The position numbers were made by a program, and so were the translations under genes. From assembly GCA_944386525.1 (NCBI GenBank), contig CALXBL010000004.1, forward strand, positions 1 through 64,000: a DNA stretch of 64,000 nt, given 5' to 3'. This DNA comes from an uncultured Ruminococcus sp. (GTDB lineage Bacteria; Bacillota; Clostridia; Oscillospirales; Ruminococcaceae). A model generated the notes under the pieces. It was not told the origin of the DNA. It saw nothing but the letters and a program-made list of their open reading frames with translations, and did no database searches. Positions 51,745-62,187 of the stretch are shown here, in pieces. Positions within the stretch are counted from its first letter, which is position 1. Every line of letters begins with the position of its first letter.

Positions 51745-52866
51745 TTATTCCTTTATTATATCGTAAAGCCGTCCTACTGTCTGAGATTCAGAAAACTCAT
51801 TTTCAGCACGGCTTGCTGCTGCTTTTCCGTATTTTTCCCTCAGAGCTCTGTCTGAAGCAAGGGTATTTATAGCGTCCGCAAGAGCCGCCTCGTCGCCGGG
51901 CGGTACGGTTATACCTGTTTCACCGTCAAGACTCACAAAGGGAACTCCTGTTGGGAGTGACGTGTTTATAACAGGCTTTCCGTAGACCATAGCCTCCAGC
52001 TGCACAATGCCAAATGCCTCGCTGTTTGCAACTGATGGCAGCACAAATATATCGCAGTCACCAAATGCAGACTTCAGGTCATCATCTGAAAGCACTCCCA
52101 GAAAATGCACCTTTTTACCCATTCGTGACGCTCTATCCATTAACTCCTGTTCAAGCGCACCTGTTCCCACTATAAAAAGCTCGCAGCCATTAGTTTTCTC
52201 AAAGGCTCTTATGAGCACGTCCACACCTTTATAGTATACAAGTCTGCCGGTAAATAAAACCTTTACTGCTGATTTATCGGAAAGTCTCTCCGTAAGATAT
52301 GGCGTCCGGGCTGCGTTTGTGTATTTTTCCGTATCTATGCCATAGGGCAGCACTCTGCACTTTTCCCTGAATTCCGGAAGAAATGCTGAGCTGCCTATAT
52401 GTCCCTGAGTTGCTGTAAGAATAATATCGCTGCGGCGGAGAAAGCTCTTCAGAACAGGACGATAGAAAAACAAAAGCTTCTTCTGCTTTACAACATCACT
52501 ATGCCACATAAGTATGGTCTTTCCCTTATATCCAGACAAAAGACACGCCAAATCTCCCAGTGGAAACGGCATATGAAATATTATGGCATCGGCGTTTTTC
52601 GCCATTTTCCTGAAAAGTCTGAAAAATGAAAATGACAGAGGACACGAAAAATATGTCCCTATACTGCCGGCTCTTGTAACACTCACTCCGTCTATGACTT
52701 CATGAACCGTCCTGCCCTTTTCCTGGCATACAAGCACCTGCATCTCCACGTCCGGAAATCTGGAAAGCTCTATCGCATATGTGCGCACAAGACTCTCTAT
52801 GCCGCCTATGTGGGGATAATAAGCCTTGTTCACCTGCAATATCCGCAGCTTTTTATCTTCAGCCAT
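51745..52866 (-). CDS. Glycosyltransferase, GT4 type
   Basis: A 373-residue GT-B enzyme of the glycan operon. It begins LRILQVNKAYYPHIGGIESLVRTYA with the GG motif; the donor domain has VLFTGRLVYYKGVDVLIRAF, LFIVGTGALE, and the E-x7-E motif in SVANSEAFGIVQLEAM. The pattern resembles mannosyl- and rhamnosyltransferases. The start is the ATG at 52866, 6 bases after GGAGG; 28 upstream codons overlap the previous gene and are rejected. It overlaps that gene by 8 bases. Confidence 0.9.
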   Translation of the reverse strand: MAEDKKLRILQVNKAYYPHIGGIESLVRTYAIELSRFPDVEMQVLVCQEKGRTVHEVIDGVSVTRAGSIGTYFSCPLSFSFFRLFRKMAKNADAIIFHMPFPLGDLACLLSGYKGKTILMWHSDVVKQKKLLFFYRPVLKSFLRRSDIILTATQGHIGSSAFLPEFREKCRVLPYGIDTEKYTNAARTPYLTERLSDKSAVKVLFTGRLVYYKGVDVLIRAFEKTNGCELFIVGTGALEQELMDRASRMGKKVHFLGVLSDDDLKSAFGDCDIFVLPSVANSEAFGIVQLEAMVYGKPVINTSLPTGVPFVSLDGETGITVPPGDEAALADAINTLASDRALREKYGKAAASRAENEFSESQTVGRLYDIIKE

Positions 52867-54010
52867 CAAGCGCCTCCCTGTATACATCGTAGAGAACTGC
52901 CGCAGCATTTTCCCAGGAATAAAGCATTGCCCGTTTAAGTCCTGCTTCACTCAGCTCTCGTCTCAGCTTGCTGTCGTAAAAAAGATCTTCAAGACAGCTG
53001 GTCATCTGCTCCGGATCGTATGGATCGCATATAAGAGCACAGTCTCCCACCACCTCCGGCAGTGAGGCTGCGTCTGTAGTCAGCACCGGAACTCCACACG
53101 CCATTGCCTCCAGCGGCGGCATTCCAAAGCCCTCGTATATGGACGGGAACACAAACGCAAGTGCACCCGACATAAGCGCACGTATATCCTCCTCTGCCAC
53201 ATAGGATAGAATTGTAAGATCCTCCGAAAGATTAAGCTCATTTATAGTGTTCATCAGTTCCTCGTTGAGCCAACCCTTGCCTCCTGCAAGCACCAGCACC
53301 GGATATTCCGACTTCCCCTTGCGGAACAAGTCGTATGCGATCACCAATCGGCGGAGATTCTTTCTTGGCTCCAGCGTTCCAAGATACAGGAAGTAATCCC
53401 TGTTTATACCAAGTCTTTTCTTAGTTTCCTCAATAACGTTCTGGTTCTGCTCCGGGTGGAATCTTGTTCTGTCGACGCCGCATGGAACTACCCTCAGCTT
53501 TTCAGCCTGCTCCGGAAAATATTTGATTATCTCACTGCGTGAAAACTCAGAATCTGTAACTATAAGATCAGCACGTTTCATTGAACGTTTAAGTCCCGTC
53601 TCCAGCATATACCTTGTTCTTCCACGTACAGTCTCCGGAAAAGCCTTATACACCATGTCGTGAACGGTGACTATAGTCTTTCCCTGAACTGCCGGTGGTA
53701 CGATATAGTTGAAGAAATGAGTTATATCTGCGTCCTTGCCAAAAAAATAACAATATGGAACAGGCAAAAAGTTAGACACTAACCTGTAGAGATACCCCGA
53801 GCACCTGCCCTGACGTATCTCTGCACGTGCTTCCTCGTATTTTTTAAGTCTCTGCCGCTTTTCGCCGCCGTCGCCAGTAGCGAAAAACTGCATTATATAC
53901 TGCTCCTCCGGGTGGAGTGCCATAAGTGCCTGTATCTGTCCAGCCTGACAGTAGCCTATGCCTGTCATTCTTTCACTGATAAGCGGCAGAGCATCAAATG
54001 CTATCTTCAT
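52859..54010 (-). CDS. Glycosyltransferase, GT4 type
   Basis: A 383-residue GT-B enzyme beginning KIAFDALPLISERMTGIGYCQ, a start common in mannosyltransferases of the WbaZ/MtfB type. Donor domain: YFLYLGTLEPRKNLRRLV, LVLAGGKGW, LSYVAEEDIRALMSGA and E-x7-E in FPSIYEGFGMPPLEAM. It lies 12 bases after gmd and overlaps the second glycosyltransferase, so it belongs to the operon. Confidence 0.91.
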   Translation of the reverse strand: MKIAFDALPLISERMTGIGYCQAGQIQALMALHPEEQYIMQFFATGDGGEKRQRLKKYEEARAEIRQGRCSGYLYRLVSNFLPVPYCYFFGKDADITHFFNYIVPPAVQGKTIVTVHDMVYKAFPETVRGRTRYMLETGLKRSMKRADLIVTDSEFSRSEIIKYFPEQAEKLRVVPCGVDRTRFHPEQNQNVIEETKKRLGINRDYFLYLGTLEPRKNLRRLVIAYDLFRKGKSEYPVLVLAGGKGWLNEELMNTINELNLSEDLTILSYVAEEDIRALMSGALAFVFPSIYEGFGMPPLEAMACGVPVLTTDAASLPEVVGDCALICDPYDPEQMTSCLEDLFYDSKLRRELSEAGLKRAMLYSWENAAAVLYDVYREALDG

Positions 54011-54022
54011 TTTCCGTTTCCC

Positions 54023-55066
<1,044 letters not shown>

Positions 55067-56146
55067 TCAAAGGAGTGACGCACGGTTGCATATTTTAAGA
55101 TTTTCGATAACCTTTTTGACGTCCTGAGTCTTGTCCTTTGAACAAATGAGCAGTGCGTCGTCGGTATCGACTACAATTATATTATCAACACCTACAGCCG
55201 CAACAAGTCGCTTGCCGCCGCAGATGGTGCTGTGCTCAGTGCCTATAGTTATAACGTCGCCCTCCACGTAGTTGCCAAGCTCATTGGTGGAATTTATCCG
55301 CTCCACGGCAAGCCAGCTGCCCACGTCGTCCCAGCCGAAACTGCCGGGTAAAGTGTATATCTCGTCAGCCTTTTCCATAATGCCAAAGTCCACCGACTCC
55401 GACGGAAGCTTTTCATAGTCCCTTTCAAGTACAGCTTTAAACTCATCCGTACCGTAGCTTTCGGCTATTGCCTTAGTACCCTCATACACCTCGGGCATGA
55501 ATTTTTCCATTGCCTTCAGGATAGTACTCGTTTTCCACACAAACATACCGCTGTTCCACAAATAGCGCCTTGAAGCAAGGTAGGACTTTGCTGTCTCCAG
55601 ATCGGGTTTTTCCACAAAGCGGCTGACCTGATATACTCCGTGCATACCAAGAGTGCTGTCACGCTCAAACTGTATATAGCCATAGCCTGTCTCAGGATAT
55701 GTGGGAGTTATGCCTATGGTCACAAGACGGTCGCCTGTTTCAGCTACTGATATTGCCTGCCGCAGCGTGTCGGTATACATATCCTCATAGCGTATAAGAT
55801 GGTCGGATGGCAGCACAAGCATCATTGCCTCACCGCCGTATTTCTTCTCGATAACTGCCGCTGCCAGTGAGATGCATGGTGCTGTATTTCTGCCGCACGG
55901 CTCTAAGATGATATTTTCAGCCGGTATCTCCGGGAGCTGCTCTGCTGCAAGACCAGCATACAGAACGTTTGTCACAATAAAAATATCCTCTGGTGACACT
56001 ATGGGGAGCAGTCTCTTTACTGTCTTTTGTATCATTGTCTCCCTATCCGATGTTAGGGACAGAAACTGCTTGGGTGTTTTTGTACGGCTTCTGGGCCAGA
56101 ATCTCTCTCCCTTGCCGCCTGCCATAATAACTGCTGTTGTTTTCAT
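55067..56146 (-). CDS. manC: Mannose-1-phosphate guanylyltransferase
   Basis: A 359-residue nucleotidyltransferase making GDP-mannose. Motifs are VIMAGGKGERFWPRSR with the activating Lys, RNTAPCISLAA, VLPSDHLI, GYGYIQF, and FVEKPD..A, with IWNSGMFVWK-like SLRYLWNSGMF. There is no C-terminal isomerase domain, so it is the monofunctional type. The ATG at 56146 is used because AAGAGG lies 8 bases upstream; an ATG six codons earlier overlaps the end of the preceding gene. Confidence 0.95.
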   Translation of the reverse strand: MKTTAVIMAGGKGERFWPRSRTKTPKQFLSLTSDRETMIQKTVKRLLPIVSPEDIFIVTNVLYAGLAAEQLPEIPAENIILEPCGRNTAPCISLAAAVIEKKYGGEAMMLVLPSDHLIRYEDMYTDTLRQAISVAETGDRLVTIGITPTYPETGYGYIQFERDSTLGMHGVYQVSRFVEKPDLETAKSYLASRRYLWNSGMFVWKTSTILKAMEKFMPEVYEGTKAIAESYGTDEFKAVLERDYEKLPSESVDFGIMEKADEIYTLPGSFGWDDVGSWLAVERINSTNELGNYVEGDVITIGTEHSTICGGKRLVAAVGVDNIIVVDTDDALLICSKDKTQDVKKVIENLKICNRASLL

Positions 56147-56150
56147 TTTC

Positions 56151-57527
56151 TCATTCCTCTTCATAGTTTTTCAGCTCGTCTTGGTGTTTTATCTTTTCGT
56201 TTGTTTCTCCGGGGAAGATGACTGTCTTTATGGTCATCATTATTATTCTAAGGTCAAGGAGCATGGAGTACTGCTCGATATACATCAGGTCCATTTTCAG
56301 CTTATCATAAGGTGTGGTGTCGTAGAGTCCCGTCACCTGTGCATAGCCCGTAAGTCCTGCCTTTACTCTCAGACGGAAGTCAAACTCCGGCATACTCTGC
56401 TCATATTCATGGGCAAGCTCCGGACGCTCAGGTCTTGGTCCTACTACCGACATATCACCCTTTAAGATATTTATTATCTGAGGCAGCTCATCAAGACGGC
56501 ATTTCCTCAGAAATCTGCCAACTTTTGTTATACGTTCGTCGTGCTCGGTGGCAAGCTGAGGTCCGTTGATCTCGGCGTTCTGCACCATACTCCTGAACTT
56601 GTATACATAAAAAAGCTTGTCGTCGATAGTAAGCCGCTGCTGCCTATAGAATACTGCGCCGCCGTCCTCCAGCTTTATGCACACTGCTACTATTATCCCG
56701 ATAGGCAGAGCTATAACTCCCACGACAAGGGAAAAGCACAAATCGAATATCCTCTTTCCAAGTCTCTGCTCGGGAGTGAGTCCACTGTTGCGGCACAGCA
56801 GCAAGGGCGTATCAAACAGCCTTATCTCCTCTGCACCTCTTATTATAATATCTGAAATTTTCGGAGCAACATACACTCTTATCTTACGTGCAAAGCAGTA
56901 TTTCAGTATGTCGTTCCTGAGCTGTCCCGGCATTTCGCACAGTATAACACCCTCATATTTGTCGATAGCCTCCTGTATCTCATCCCAAGACCGGTCTGCG
57001 CTTACCGATTCGCATATCATATACTTGTCCACTCGCCGGCTCATCTTTGAAACAAGCTCTGCCGCCGCACGCTCCCCGTAGATTATTACAAGCCGTCTTG
57101 CGGGAAACAGCGAAAAATAAAGCCTGTTCGTCCCGATTATCCACAAGGGCAGAATCGCCACATCGGCAAGCGTCAGTATGAGCATGGGCAGCCACTGGGC
57201 AAAATCTCTTGCAATCAGACTTATCTGAAAATAGGTCACTACGTTTACACACAACATTGAAAGCGACTGGGAGTAAAATGTATCGGTACGTTTCAGATAT
57301 CCAGCCTTTAGTCCTCCGAACACATTACTGAACAACAGCATAAGCACGGCATAGATGGTTATCATCACCCAGTTTCCGCGTCTGTAGAAAGGCAGCATTA
57401 TCGCGTCAGCATAGAATTCATACCACACAAAGCCAAAACCTGCTGCAAATACTCCAAGGAGAACCGCTGCTGCCAATATTGAATATATCCTCTTTACGGA
57501 ATCCTTGTCTCTTAATATATCAGGCAT
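56151..57527 (-). CDS. Undecaprenyl-phosphate sugar phosphotransferase (polyprenyl glycosylphosphotransferase)
   Basis: A 458-residue membrane protein starting the glycan on its lipid carrier. Four N-terminal helices are followed by a CoA-binding-like domain (VIIYGERAAAELVSK) and the C-terminal catalytic domain of the WbaP/PglC family: GAVFYRQQRLTIDDKLFYVYKFRSM, CRLDELPQIINILKGDMSVVGPRP, and VKAGLTGYAQV. The sugar transferred is not determined. It is the first gene of the operon and has its own promoter at 57584-57612. Confidence 0.93.
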   Translation of the reverse strand: MPDILRDKDSVKRIYSILAAAVLLGVFAAGFGFVWYEFYADAIMLPFYRRGNWVMITIYAVLMLLFSNVFGGLKAGYLKRTDTFYSQSLSMLCVNVVTYFQISLIARDFAQWLPMLILTLADVAILPLWIIGTNRLYFSLFPARRLVIIYGERAAAELVSKMSRRVDKYMICESVSADRSWDEIQEAIDKYEGVILCEMPGQLRNDILKYCFARKIRVYVAPKISDIIIRGAEEIRLFDTPLLLCRNSGLTPEQRLGKRIFDLCFSLVVGVIALPIGIIVAVCIKLEDGGAVFYRQQRLTIDDKLFYVYKFRSMVQNAEINGPQLATEHDERITKVGRFLRKCRLDELPQIINILKGDMSVVGPRPERPELAHEYEQSMPEFDFRLRVKAGLTGYAQVTGLYDTTPYDKLKMDLMYIEQYSMLLDLRIIMMTIKTVIFPGETNEKIKHQDELKNYEEE

Positions 57528-57583
57528 ACTCTTTACCTCGTTCTGTAGGTTTACATTACATGACCTTTACATACATATAAAAT

Positions 57584-57612
57584 ATTATAACAAAGCACAC
57601 AACCGGTGTCAA
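57584..57612 (-). promoter_or_regulatory. Sigma-A promoter of the glycan operon
   Basis: Minus strand TTGACA (57612-57607), 17 bases, TATAAT (57589-57584), about 60 bases before the first gene. Confidence 0.88.
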
Positions 57613-57713
57613 GCATTTTTCTCTGTAATAACGCTGTTTAAGGCTCACTTTTCATCTGGCTCTCACAAATTTTTTAACTACAACGCCGTTGTTGTCACAT
57701 CACACTAAACTGC

Positions 57714-57742
57714 TTGACATTGCGGGAATATTATGGTAAAAT
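57714..57742 (+). promoter_or_regulatory. Sigma-A promoter of the GH9 cellulase gene
   Basis: TTGACA (57714-57719), 17 bases, TAAAAT (57737-57742), 49 bases before the start codon. Confidence 0.78.
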
Positions 57743-57790
57743 TAAAGAAAAAGGGGCATTTTGCCATGAAAACGAAAGGAGTTTTTTATT

Positions 57791-60205
57791 ATGAGATTCA
57801 AAAGGCTTACTGCCATTGCTGCAGCTGCTGTAGTGAGTGTTACAGGTACGCTCTCAGGCATCACATCAACGGCAGGCGTTTCCGCTGAGCCAAATTCCGA
57901 CTACAACTACGGCGAGGCTCTCCAGAAATCAATGTTCTTCTATCAGGTTCAGCAGTGCGGCGAACTGCCGGAGTGGAATCAGGTGGAATGGCGTGACGAT
58001 TGTATGGTGAACGACTATATCCCCGGCGGCTGGTTCGATGCCGGAGATCACCTGAAATTTACCCTCACCAACGCATATGCAGCTACTATGCTGGGCTGGG
58101 GTATACTCCAGTATGGCGAGGGCGTTGAAAAAATCGGCATGACCGACCTCTATGAGAAAAATCTGGAGTTCGCTCTTGACTACGTTGCTGCCTGCGACCT
58201 GGGTGACGAAATAGTATATATGATCGGCGAGGGCAGCTTCGACCACGTATGGTGGGGCTCTTGTGAAGTGTATATGGATAAGTATGAACTTATGACAGGC
58301 AATACCGAGCGTCCCTACTATACCTGCAACGACAGCTCCATTGAGGCTCAGATGGCTGCGGCTCTCTCCACAGGCTACTTAGTTTTCAAGGACAGCAACC
58401 CAACAAAGGCGGATTATTATCTTGAACACGCTATTGCCTGCTTTGAGCGTGCCGACAAAAACCGCTCAATAGGCGATGATACCGAGGAGCATCCCTACTA
58501 TAAGCCATCTTCATTCTACGACGACCTGTTCTTCGCTGCTAACTGGCTCTATATGGCTACAGGCGAACAGAAATATCTTGATCTCTGTGAGTCGGACTAT
58601 ATCCCGAACCTTGGTAAGGAAGAACAGTCAACCGAGCTGAAATTCACATGGGGTCACTGCTGGGACGACACTCAGCAGGGCGGTACTCTGCTCTATGCTA
58701 TCAATACCGGCGACTCTGCATGGAAAGAACAATTCAAAAAACACCTTGAATACTGGACAACCGGCTACGGCGGCAAACAGATAACAAAGACTCCAGACGG
58801 ACTATCATGGCTGTTCCAGTGGGGTTCACTCCGCCACGCTACTACTACTGCCTTTCTGGCGTATGTTGCTGTTGACGAGCTCTTCGCCGATGACGCTGCC
58901 TATGCTGAAAAGTATACCGAATTTGCCGACGATACCATGAACTACTGCTTCGGCGACAACTCCGCTAACTTTAGCTACGTTGTAGGCATGGGTGAGGATT
59001 ATCCTCAGGCATGGCACCACAGAACCTCCTCCGGCGCTTGGAACGACAAGTGGAGCAACATCGGTCAGACCGAGGGCGAGGACGCTAAGCCCCATGCACA
59101 TATTCTCTACGGTGCGCTCTGCGGCGGTCCAGACCAGCAGGACGGCTACTCCGACAAGATCGGCGACTACCAGTATACTGAAGTTGCTATCGACTACAAC
59201 GCAGGTTACACCGCTGCACTCTGTGCTATGGTTGAAAAGTACGGCGGTTCATCCGACCCGTCATTCCCACCTACTGAAGAACCTAAGTGGAATGAATTCT
59301 TCATGCGTGCCTCAATCAACCAGTCCGCCGGCTCATACACTGAGATAAAGGCTTTCGCTATGAACCACTCCGCATGGCCTGCAAGAACTATAAAGGACCT
59401 TTCTTATAACTACTACTTCGATATCTCCGAACTGGAGGCTGCCGGTATGTCCATTGCAGATGTATCAGTAAAGGTCGGCTACGATCAGCACGCATCTGAT
59501 AAGGGCGTTATCTCCATCTCCGACCCCATACAGTACGATGGCAGCATCTACTATGTAAAACTCTCATTTGCTGACGGCAGCGTTGTAATGCCGACCGGTC
59601 AGTCCGAGCATCGCTCCGAATGCCAGTTCAGAATATCTATCCCCGACAACATTCAGGGCGTATGGGATGCAACTAACGACTACTCATTCCAGGGCCTTGT
59701 TCAGGGCGGCGAAGACGCTATGGTGGATACCTCTTATATCACCATGTACGACGGCGATACTCTCATCTGGGGTATAGAGCCGGACGGGACAACGCCGGAC
59801 GACAATCCGGTAACAACAACTCCAACGCAAACAACAACTACTACCACTTCCTCCGATATAAGCACTACAACTACAACCGAAACTACCGTTTCAACTACGG
59901 AAACTACGTATACAGAAACTCTCCCCACCTCTACCGCATCAACAGATACGACGACCGAAACGACTACTACAGCCTCAGGCGGCGGCGTAGCTCCGACGCT
60001 TATGGGTGACGTAAACCTCGATGGCACAGTTTCAATGGTCGATTTGGTTTACTTAAACAAGGCTATGTCAAAGGCGATAAGCCTCAACTACCAGCAGGCT
60101 GCAAATGCCGACTGCTGCTCCGATAACAAGAACACCGCTGCTGACGCAAGTGCACTCCTCCAGTTCCTTGTACTGACAATCGAAAAGCTTCCGATAATCC
60201 CGTAA
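57791..60205 (+). CDS. GH9 cellulase with CBM3c, Thr-rich linker and dockerin
   Basis: An 804-residue secreted endoglucanase. Signal peptide about 1-32. The GH9 domain (about 37-485) has GGWFDAGDHLKFTL with the catalytic base Asp, HHRTSSGAW, and DYQYTEVAIDYNAGYTAAL with the acid Glu. A CBM3c follows (about 500-665, FFMRASINQSAGSYTEIKAF and AWPARTIKDLSYNYYFD), which in this architecture feeds the chain to the active site and makes the enzyme processive. After a Thr/Glu linker comes a type I dockerin (MGDVNLDGTVSMVDLVYL and NADCCSDNKNTAAD), ending LPIIP. AAAGGAG lies before the ATG. Confidence 0.97.
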   Translation: MRFKRLTAIAAAAVVSVTGTLSGITSTAGVSAEPNSDYNYGEALQKSMFFYQVQQCGELPEWNQVEWRDDCMVNDYIPGGWFDAGDHLKFTLTNAYAATMLGWGILQYGEGVEKIGMTDLYEKNLEFALDYVAACDLGDEIVYMIGEGSFDHVWWGSCEVYMDKYELMTGNTERPYYTCNDSSIEAQMAAALSTGYLVFKDSNPTKADYYLEHAIACFERADKNRSIGDDTEEHPYYKPSSFYDDLFFAANWLYMATGEQKYLDLCESDYIPNLGKEEQSTELKFTWGHCWDDTQQGGTLLYAINTGDSAWKEQFKKHLEYWTTGYGGKQITKTPDGLSWLFQWGSLRHATTTAFLAYVAVDELFADDAAYAEKYTEFADDTMNYCFGDNSANFSYVVGMGEDYPQAWHHRTSSGAWNDKWSNIGQTEGEDAKPHAHILYGALCGGPDQQDGYSDKIGDYQYTEVAIDYNAGYTAALCAMVEKYGGSSDPSFPPTEEPKWNEFFMRASINQSAGSYTEIKAFAMNHSAWPARTIKDLSYNYYFDISELEAAGMSIADVSVKVGYDQHASDKGVISISDPIQYDGSIYYVKLSFADGSVVMPTGQSEHRSECQFRISIPDNIQGVWDATNDYSFQGLVQGGEDAMVDTSYITMYDGDTLIWGIEPDGTTPDDNPVTTTPTQTTTTTTSSDISTTTTTETTVSTTETTYTETLPTSTASTDTTTETTTTASGGGVAPTLMGDVNLDGTVSMVDLVYLNKAMSKAISLNYQQAANADCCSDNKNTAADASALLQFLVLTIEKLPIIP

Positions 60206-60212
60206 GCTAATA

Positions 60213-60257
60213 GCAGCAAAAGACTCCGCAGGATAATCCTGCGGAGTCTTTTGCTGC
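60213..60257 (+). terminator. Terminator of the cellulase gene
   Basis: A perfect inverted repeat with 20-bp arms (60213-60232 and 60238-60257); the T tract lies inside the 3' arm. It works on either strand in principle. Confidence 0.85.
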
Positions 60258-60268
60258 AGCTATATACA

Positions 60269-60297
60269 ATAAAGGAGCTGCATATCATACAGCTCCT
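60269..60297 (-). terminator. Terminator of the zinc-ribbon gene cluster
   Basis: Minus strand AGGAGCTG pairs with CAGCTCCT, followed by TTTATTG, just past the stop at 60310. Confidence 0.78.
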
Positions 60298-60309
60298 CTT
60301 ATTCATGAG

Positions 60310-61011
60310 TTAATATATACTGTCATACAGATCATCGTATATATCGTTGTACATATCGTTGTAATCCTCGTAATTCTCATAATAATATGAGTCAAAATCA
60401 ACACCATTTTTCTCCATCATACCAATGCCGGCAAGCCCCAGAATAAGAATAATCACAGACAGCACCAATCCTACTGCTGAGCAGACTATTCCTGCTATGG
60501 CACAGCCCTTTTTACTGCTGCCTACTCCAATAATACTCAGTACCAGACCTGCTATAGCTATCGGTATATCTATAAAGTTGAGACATGATAAAACTATCGA
60601 CACAATACCAACTATCATACCTACAATAGCCAAAATGCCCTTTACTTCGCTCGGCTTCTTTTCAGGCTGCTGCTGATATTGATGCGGCGGCATATAGCCA
60701 TTATTCATAGGCGGAACATATCCGCCCTGCGGATTGCCGCTGTTCATTGGCGGGGTATATCCGCCTCTGTTCTCTGGTGCACTGCTGCTTGTGAACGCTC
60801 CTGACGTTGGCGCTTCAGGCGGTACGCTGCCACCAAACTGTTCCTGTGATGGAGCCGGCGGTACGGGTGGAATGTTGCCGCTGAAAGGCGCTTCAGCAGT
60901 TGCTCCGTTCGTATTTTCTTCCTTCATAACTGTGCCGCCGCACTCAGGACAAAATGAAAATCCTTCCTCATAATGCTTACCGCATGATGAGCATACAAAT
61001 ATGTCAGCCAA
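60310..61011 (-). CDS. Zinc-ribbon, DUF4190-like membrane protein with Tyr/Asp repeat tail
   Basis: A 233-residue protein. An N-terminal zinc ribbon (CSSCG and CPECG, residues about 7-25) is followed by a Pro/Gly/Met-rich linker (GGYTPP, GGYVPP repeats), two to three transmembrane helices (about 125-205, with the DUF4190-like AIAGIVCS motif) and an acidic tail with repeats of DMY, NDIY, DDLY, DSIY. Function unknown. It is the last of three related genes on this strand. Confidence 0.8.
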   Translation of the reverse strand: MADIFVCSSCGKHYEEGFSFCPECGGTVMKEENTNGATAEAPFSGNIPPVPPAPSQEQFGGSVPPEAPTSGAFTSSSAPENRGGYTPPMNSGNPQGGYVPPMNNGYMPPHQYQQQPEKKPSEVKGILAIVGMIVGIVSIVLSCLNFIDIPIAIAGLVLSIIGVGSSKKGCAIAGIVCSAVGLVLSVIILILGLAGIGMMEKNGVDFDSYYYENYEDYNDMYNDIYDDLYDSIY

Positions 61012-61034
61012 TTTTCTTACCTCCCATTAGTCTG

Positions 61035-61580
61035 TCAATAAATATCATCGTAAATATCATCATAAATATCATCGTAGAATTCGTAATATCCATAGTTGCC
61101 CATCTGGTCAGCTATCTCGTCAGCCGTACATATACACGATGCCAATATGATAGTTGACAGAACAAGCGATATCACTGAACATACCAATCCTGCTATTGCC
61201 ATACCCTTCTTTGACGCCTTCATTCCAATTGCACTCACGATAATTCCTGCTGCTGCAAGGATAGAGCCCAGTACAGGTATCCAGAAAAATACTATCGCTG
61301 TTATTCCTATCACCATTCCTGCAATTGCAGTTCCGCTGCCGTTATCTGCCGGCTTCTCAGGTGTAGATGGTGCTCCGTATACAGGCGGCACGTCATTCGT
61401 CTTCGGTGCTTCTTTGAATGGAATATCGTTTGGAGCTGCTCCGTTTGCAGATTCCTGACCTGTAACAGGACTGCTGTCCTCAGTATCTACAACATTCATA
61501 GGTGAGCCGCACACCCCGCAAAAACGACTTTCGCCCTCTTTCTCCATGCCGCACGATGTACAAATTGATTTTTTTGCCAT
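61035..61580 (-). CDS. Zinc-ribbon, DUF4190-like membrane protein (second paralogue)
   Basis: A 181-residue protein with the same layout: zinc ribbon CTSCGMEKEGESRFCGVCG, a polar linker, and two to three helices with GMAIAGLVCSVISLVLS, then a tail of three exact YDDI repeats at the C-terminus, encoded by a 12-base tandem repeat at about 61035-61075. The start at 61580 is chosen because GGGAGG lies 9 bases ahead; 23 codons upstream are not coding. It sits 23 bases before the next paralogue on the same strand. Confidence 0.78.
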   Translation of the reverse strand: MAKKSICTSCGMEKEGESRFCGVCGSPMNVVDTEDSSPVTGQESANGAAPNDIPFKEAPKTNDVPPVYGAPSTPEKPADNGSGTAIAGMVIGITAIVFFWIPVLGSILAAAGIIVSAIGMKASKKGMAIAGLVCSVISLVLSTIILASCICTADEIADQMGNYGYYEFYDDIYDDIYDDIY

Positions 61581-61701
61581 TGCCAAAACCTCCCATATAT
61601 TATTTATCATACTTATTATAACATATTTTGCACTTTTTGAAAAGACCATTTGTATAATATTACAGCATTTTCTACATTTTCACCAAATAATCAACTTTCT
61701 G

Positions 61702-62103
61702 TCACAATGAAATCATAGCTATTTCCACAAGTGAAATGATAGTTCCTGTTATGGAACAGATAAGTCCCGCAACAGCACAGCCCCTGTTCCTAGTCCCCTT
61801 TAGTCCTACGGCTGAAAATACTATGCCCGCTATACCTATAACAATGCCTACATAGCTGAAACAGCAGCACAACAGCGAGATTATTCCCACTACAAGTCCT
61901 GCTATGGCAAAACCGCCGAAAAGCTTATTATTCTCCGGCTCAGGCACACCATAACCTTGCTGATACATCATGGGAGGTATACCATAAAACTCAGAGTTAT
62001 GTCCATGGCCGTCACCTCTGAGAGAAGCTCCGCAACAAGAACAGTACGTCCGCCTTGCTTCAACCTCTGCCCCACAGGCCGGACAATAAATTTTATCAGA
62101 CAT
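61702..62103 (-). CDS. Zinc-ribbon, DUF4190-like membrane protein (third paralogue)
   Basis: A 133-residue protein: zinc ribbon CPACGAE..RTYCSCCGASLRG, a short Met/Tyr/Gly-rich linker (MMYQQGYG), two to three helices with the shared GFAIAGLVVGIISLLCCC and GCAVAGLICSITGTIIS motifs, and no repeat tail. The AIAGLV...AVAGLICS pair is seen in all three paralogues and defines the group. It has its own promoter at 62139-62167. Confidence 0.78.
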   Translation of the reverse strand: MSDKIYCPACGAEVEARRTYCSCCGASLRGDGHGHNSEFYGIPPMMYQQGYGVPEPENNKLFGGFAIAGLVVGIISLLCCCFSYVGIVIGIAGIVFSAVGLKGTRNRGCAVAGLICSITGTIISLVEIAMISL

Positions 62104-62138
62104 TAAAAAGCTCCTCTCCTATTACATTTATCATCAAC

Positions 62139-62167
62139 ATTATACCATACATCTGACAATTTGTAAA
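62139..62167 (-). promoter_or_regulatory. Sigma-A promoter of the third zinc-ribbon paralogue
   Basis: Minus strand TTTACA (62167-62162), 17 bases ending in TATGG, TATAAT (62144-62139). Confidence 0.75.
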
Positions 62168-62187
62168 GAGAGGAGGCTTTTTTATTA

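Noticed and set aside
59734-60027. Minus-strand frame rich in Val opposite the cellulase linker
   Set aside because: It is the reverse reading of the repetitive Thr-codon linker; the Val runs are a by-product.
60213-60257. Perfect 20-bp inverted repeat considered as a transposon end
   Set aside because: It lies directly after the cellulase stop codon and has a terminator's size and T content; no second copy or target duplication was seen nearby.
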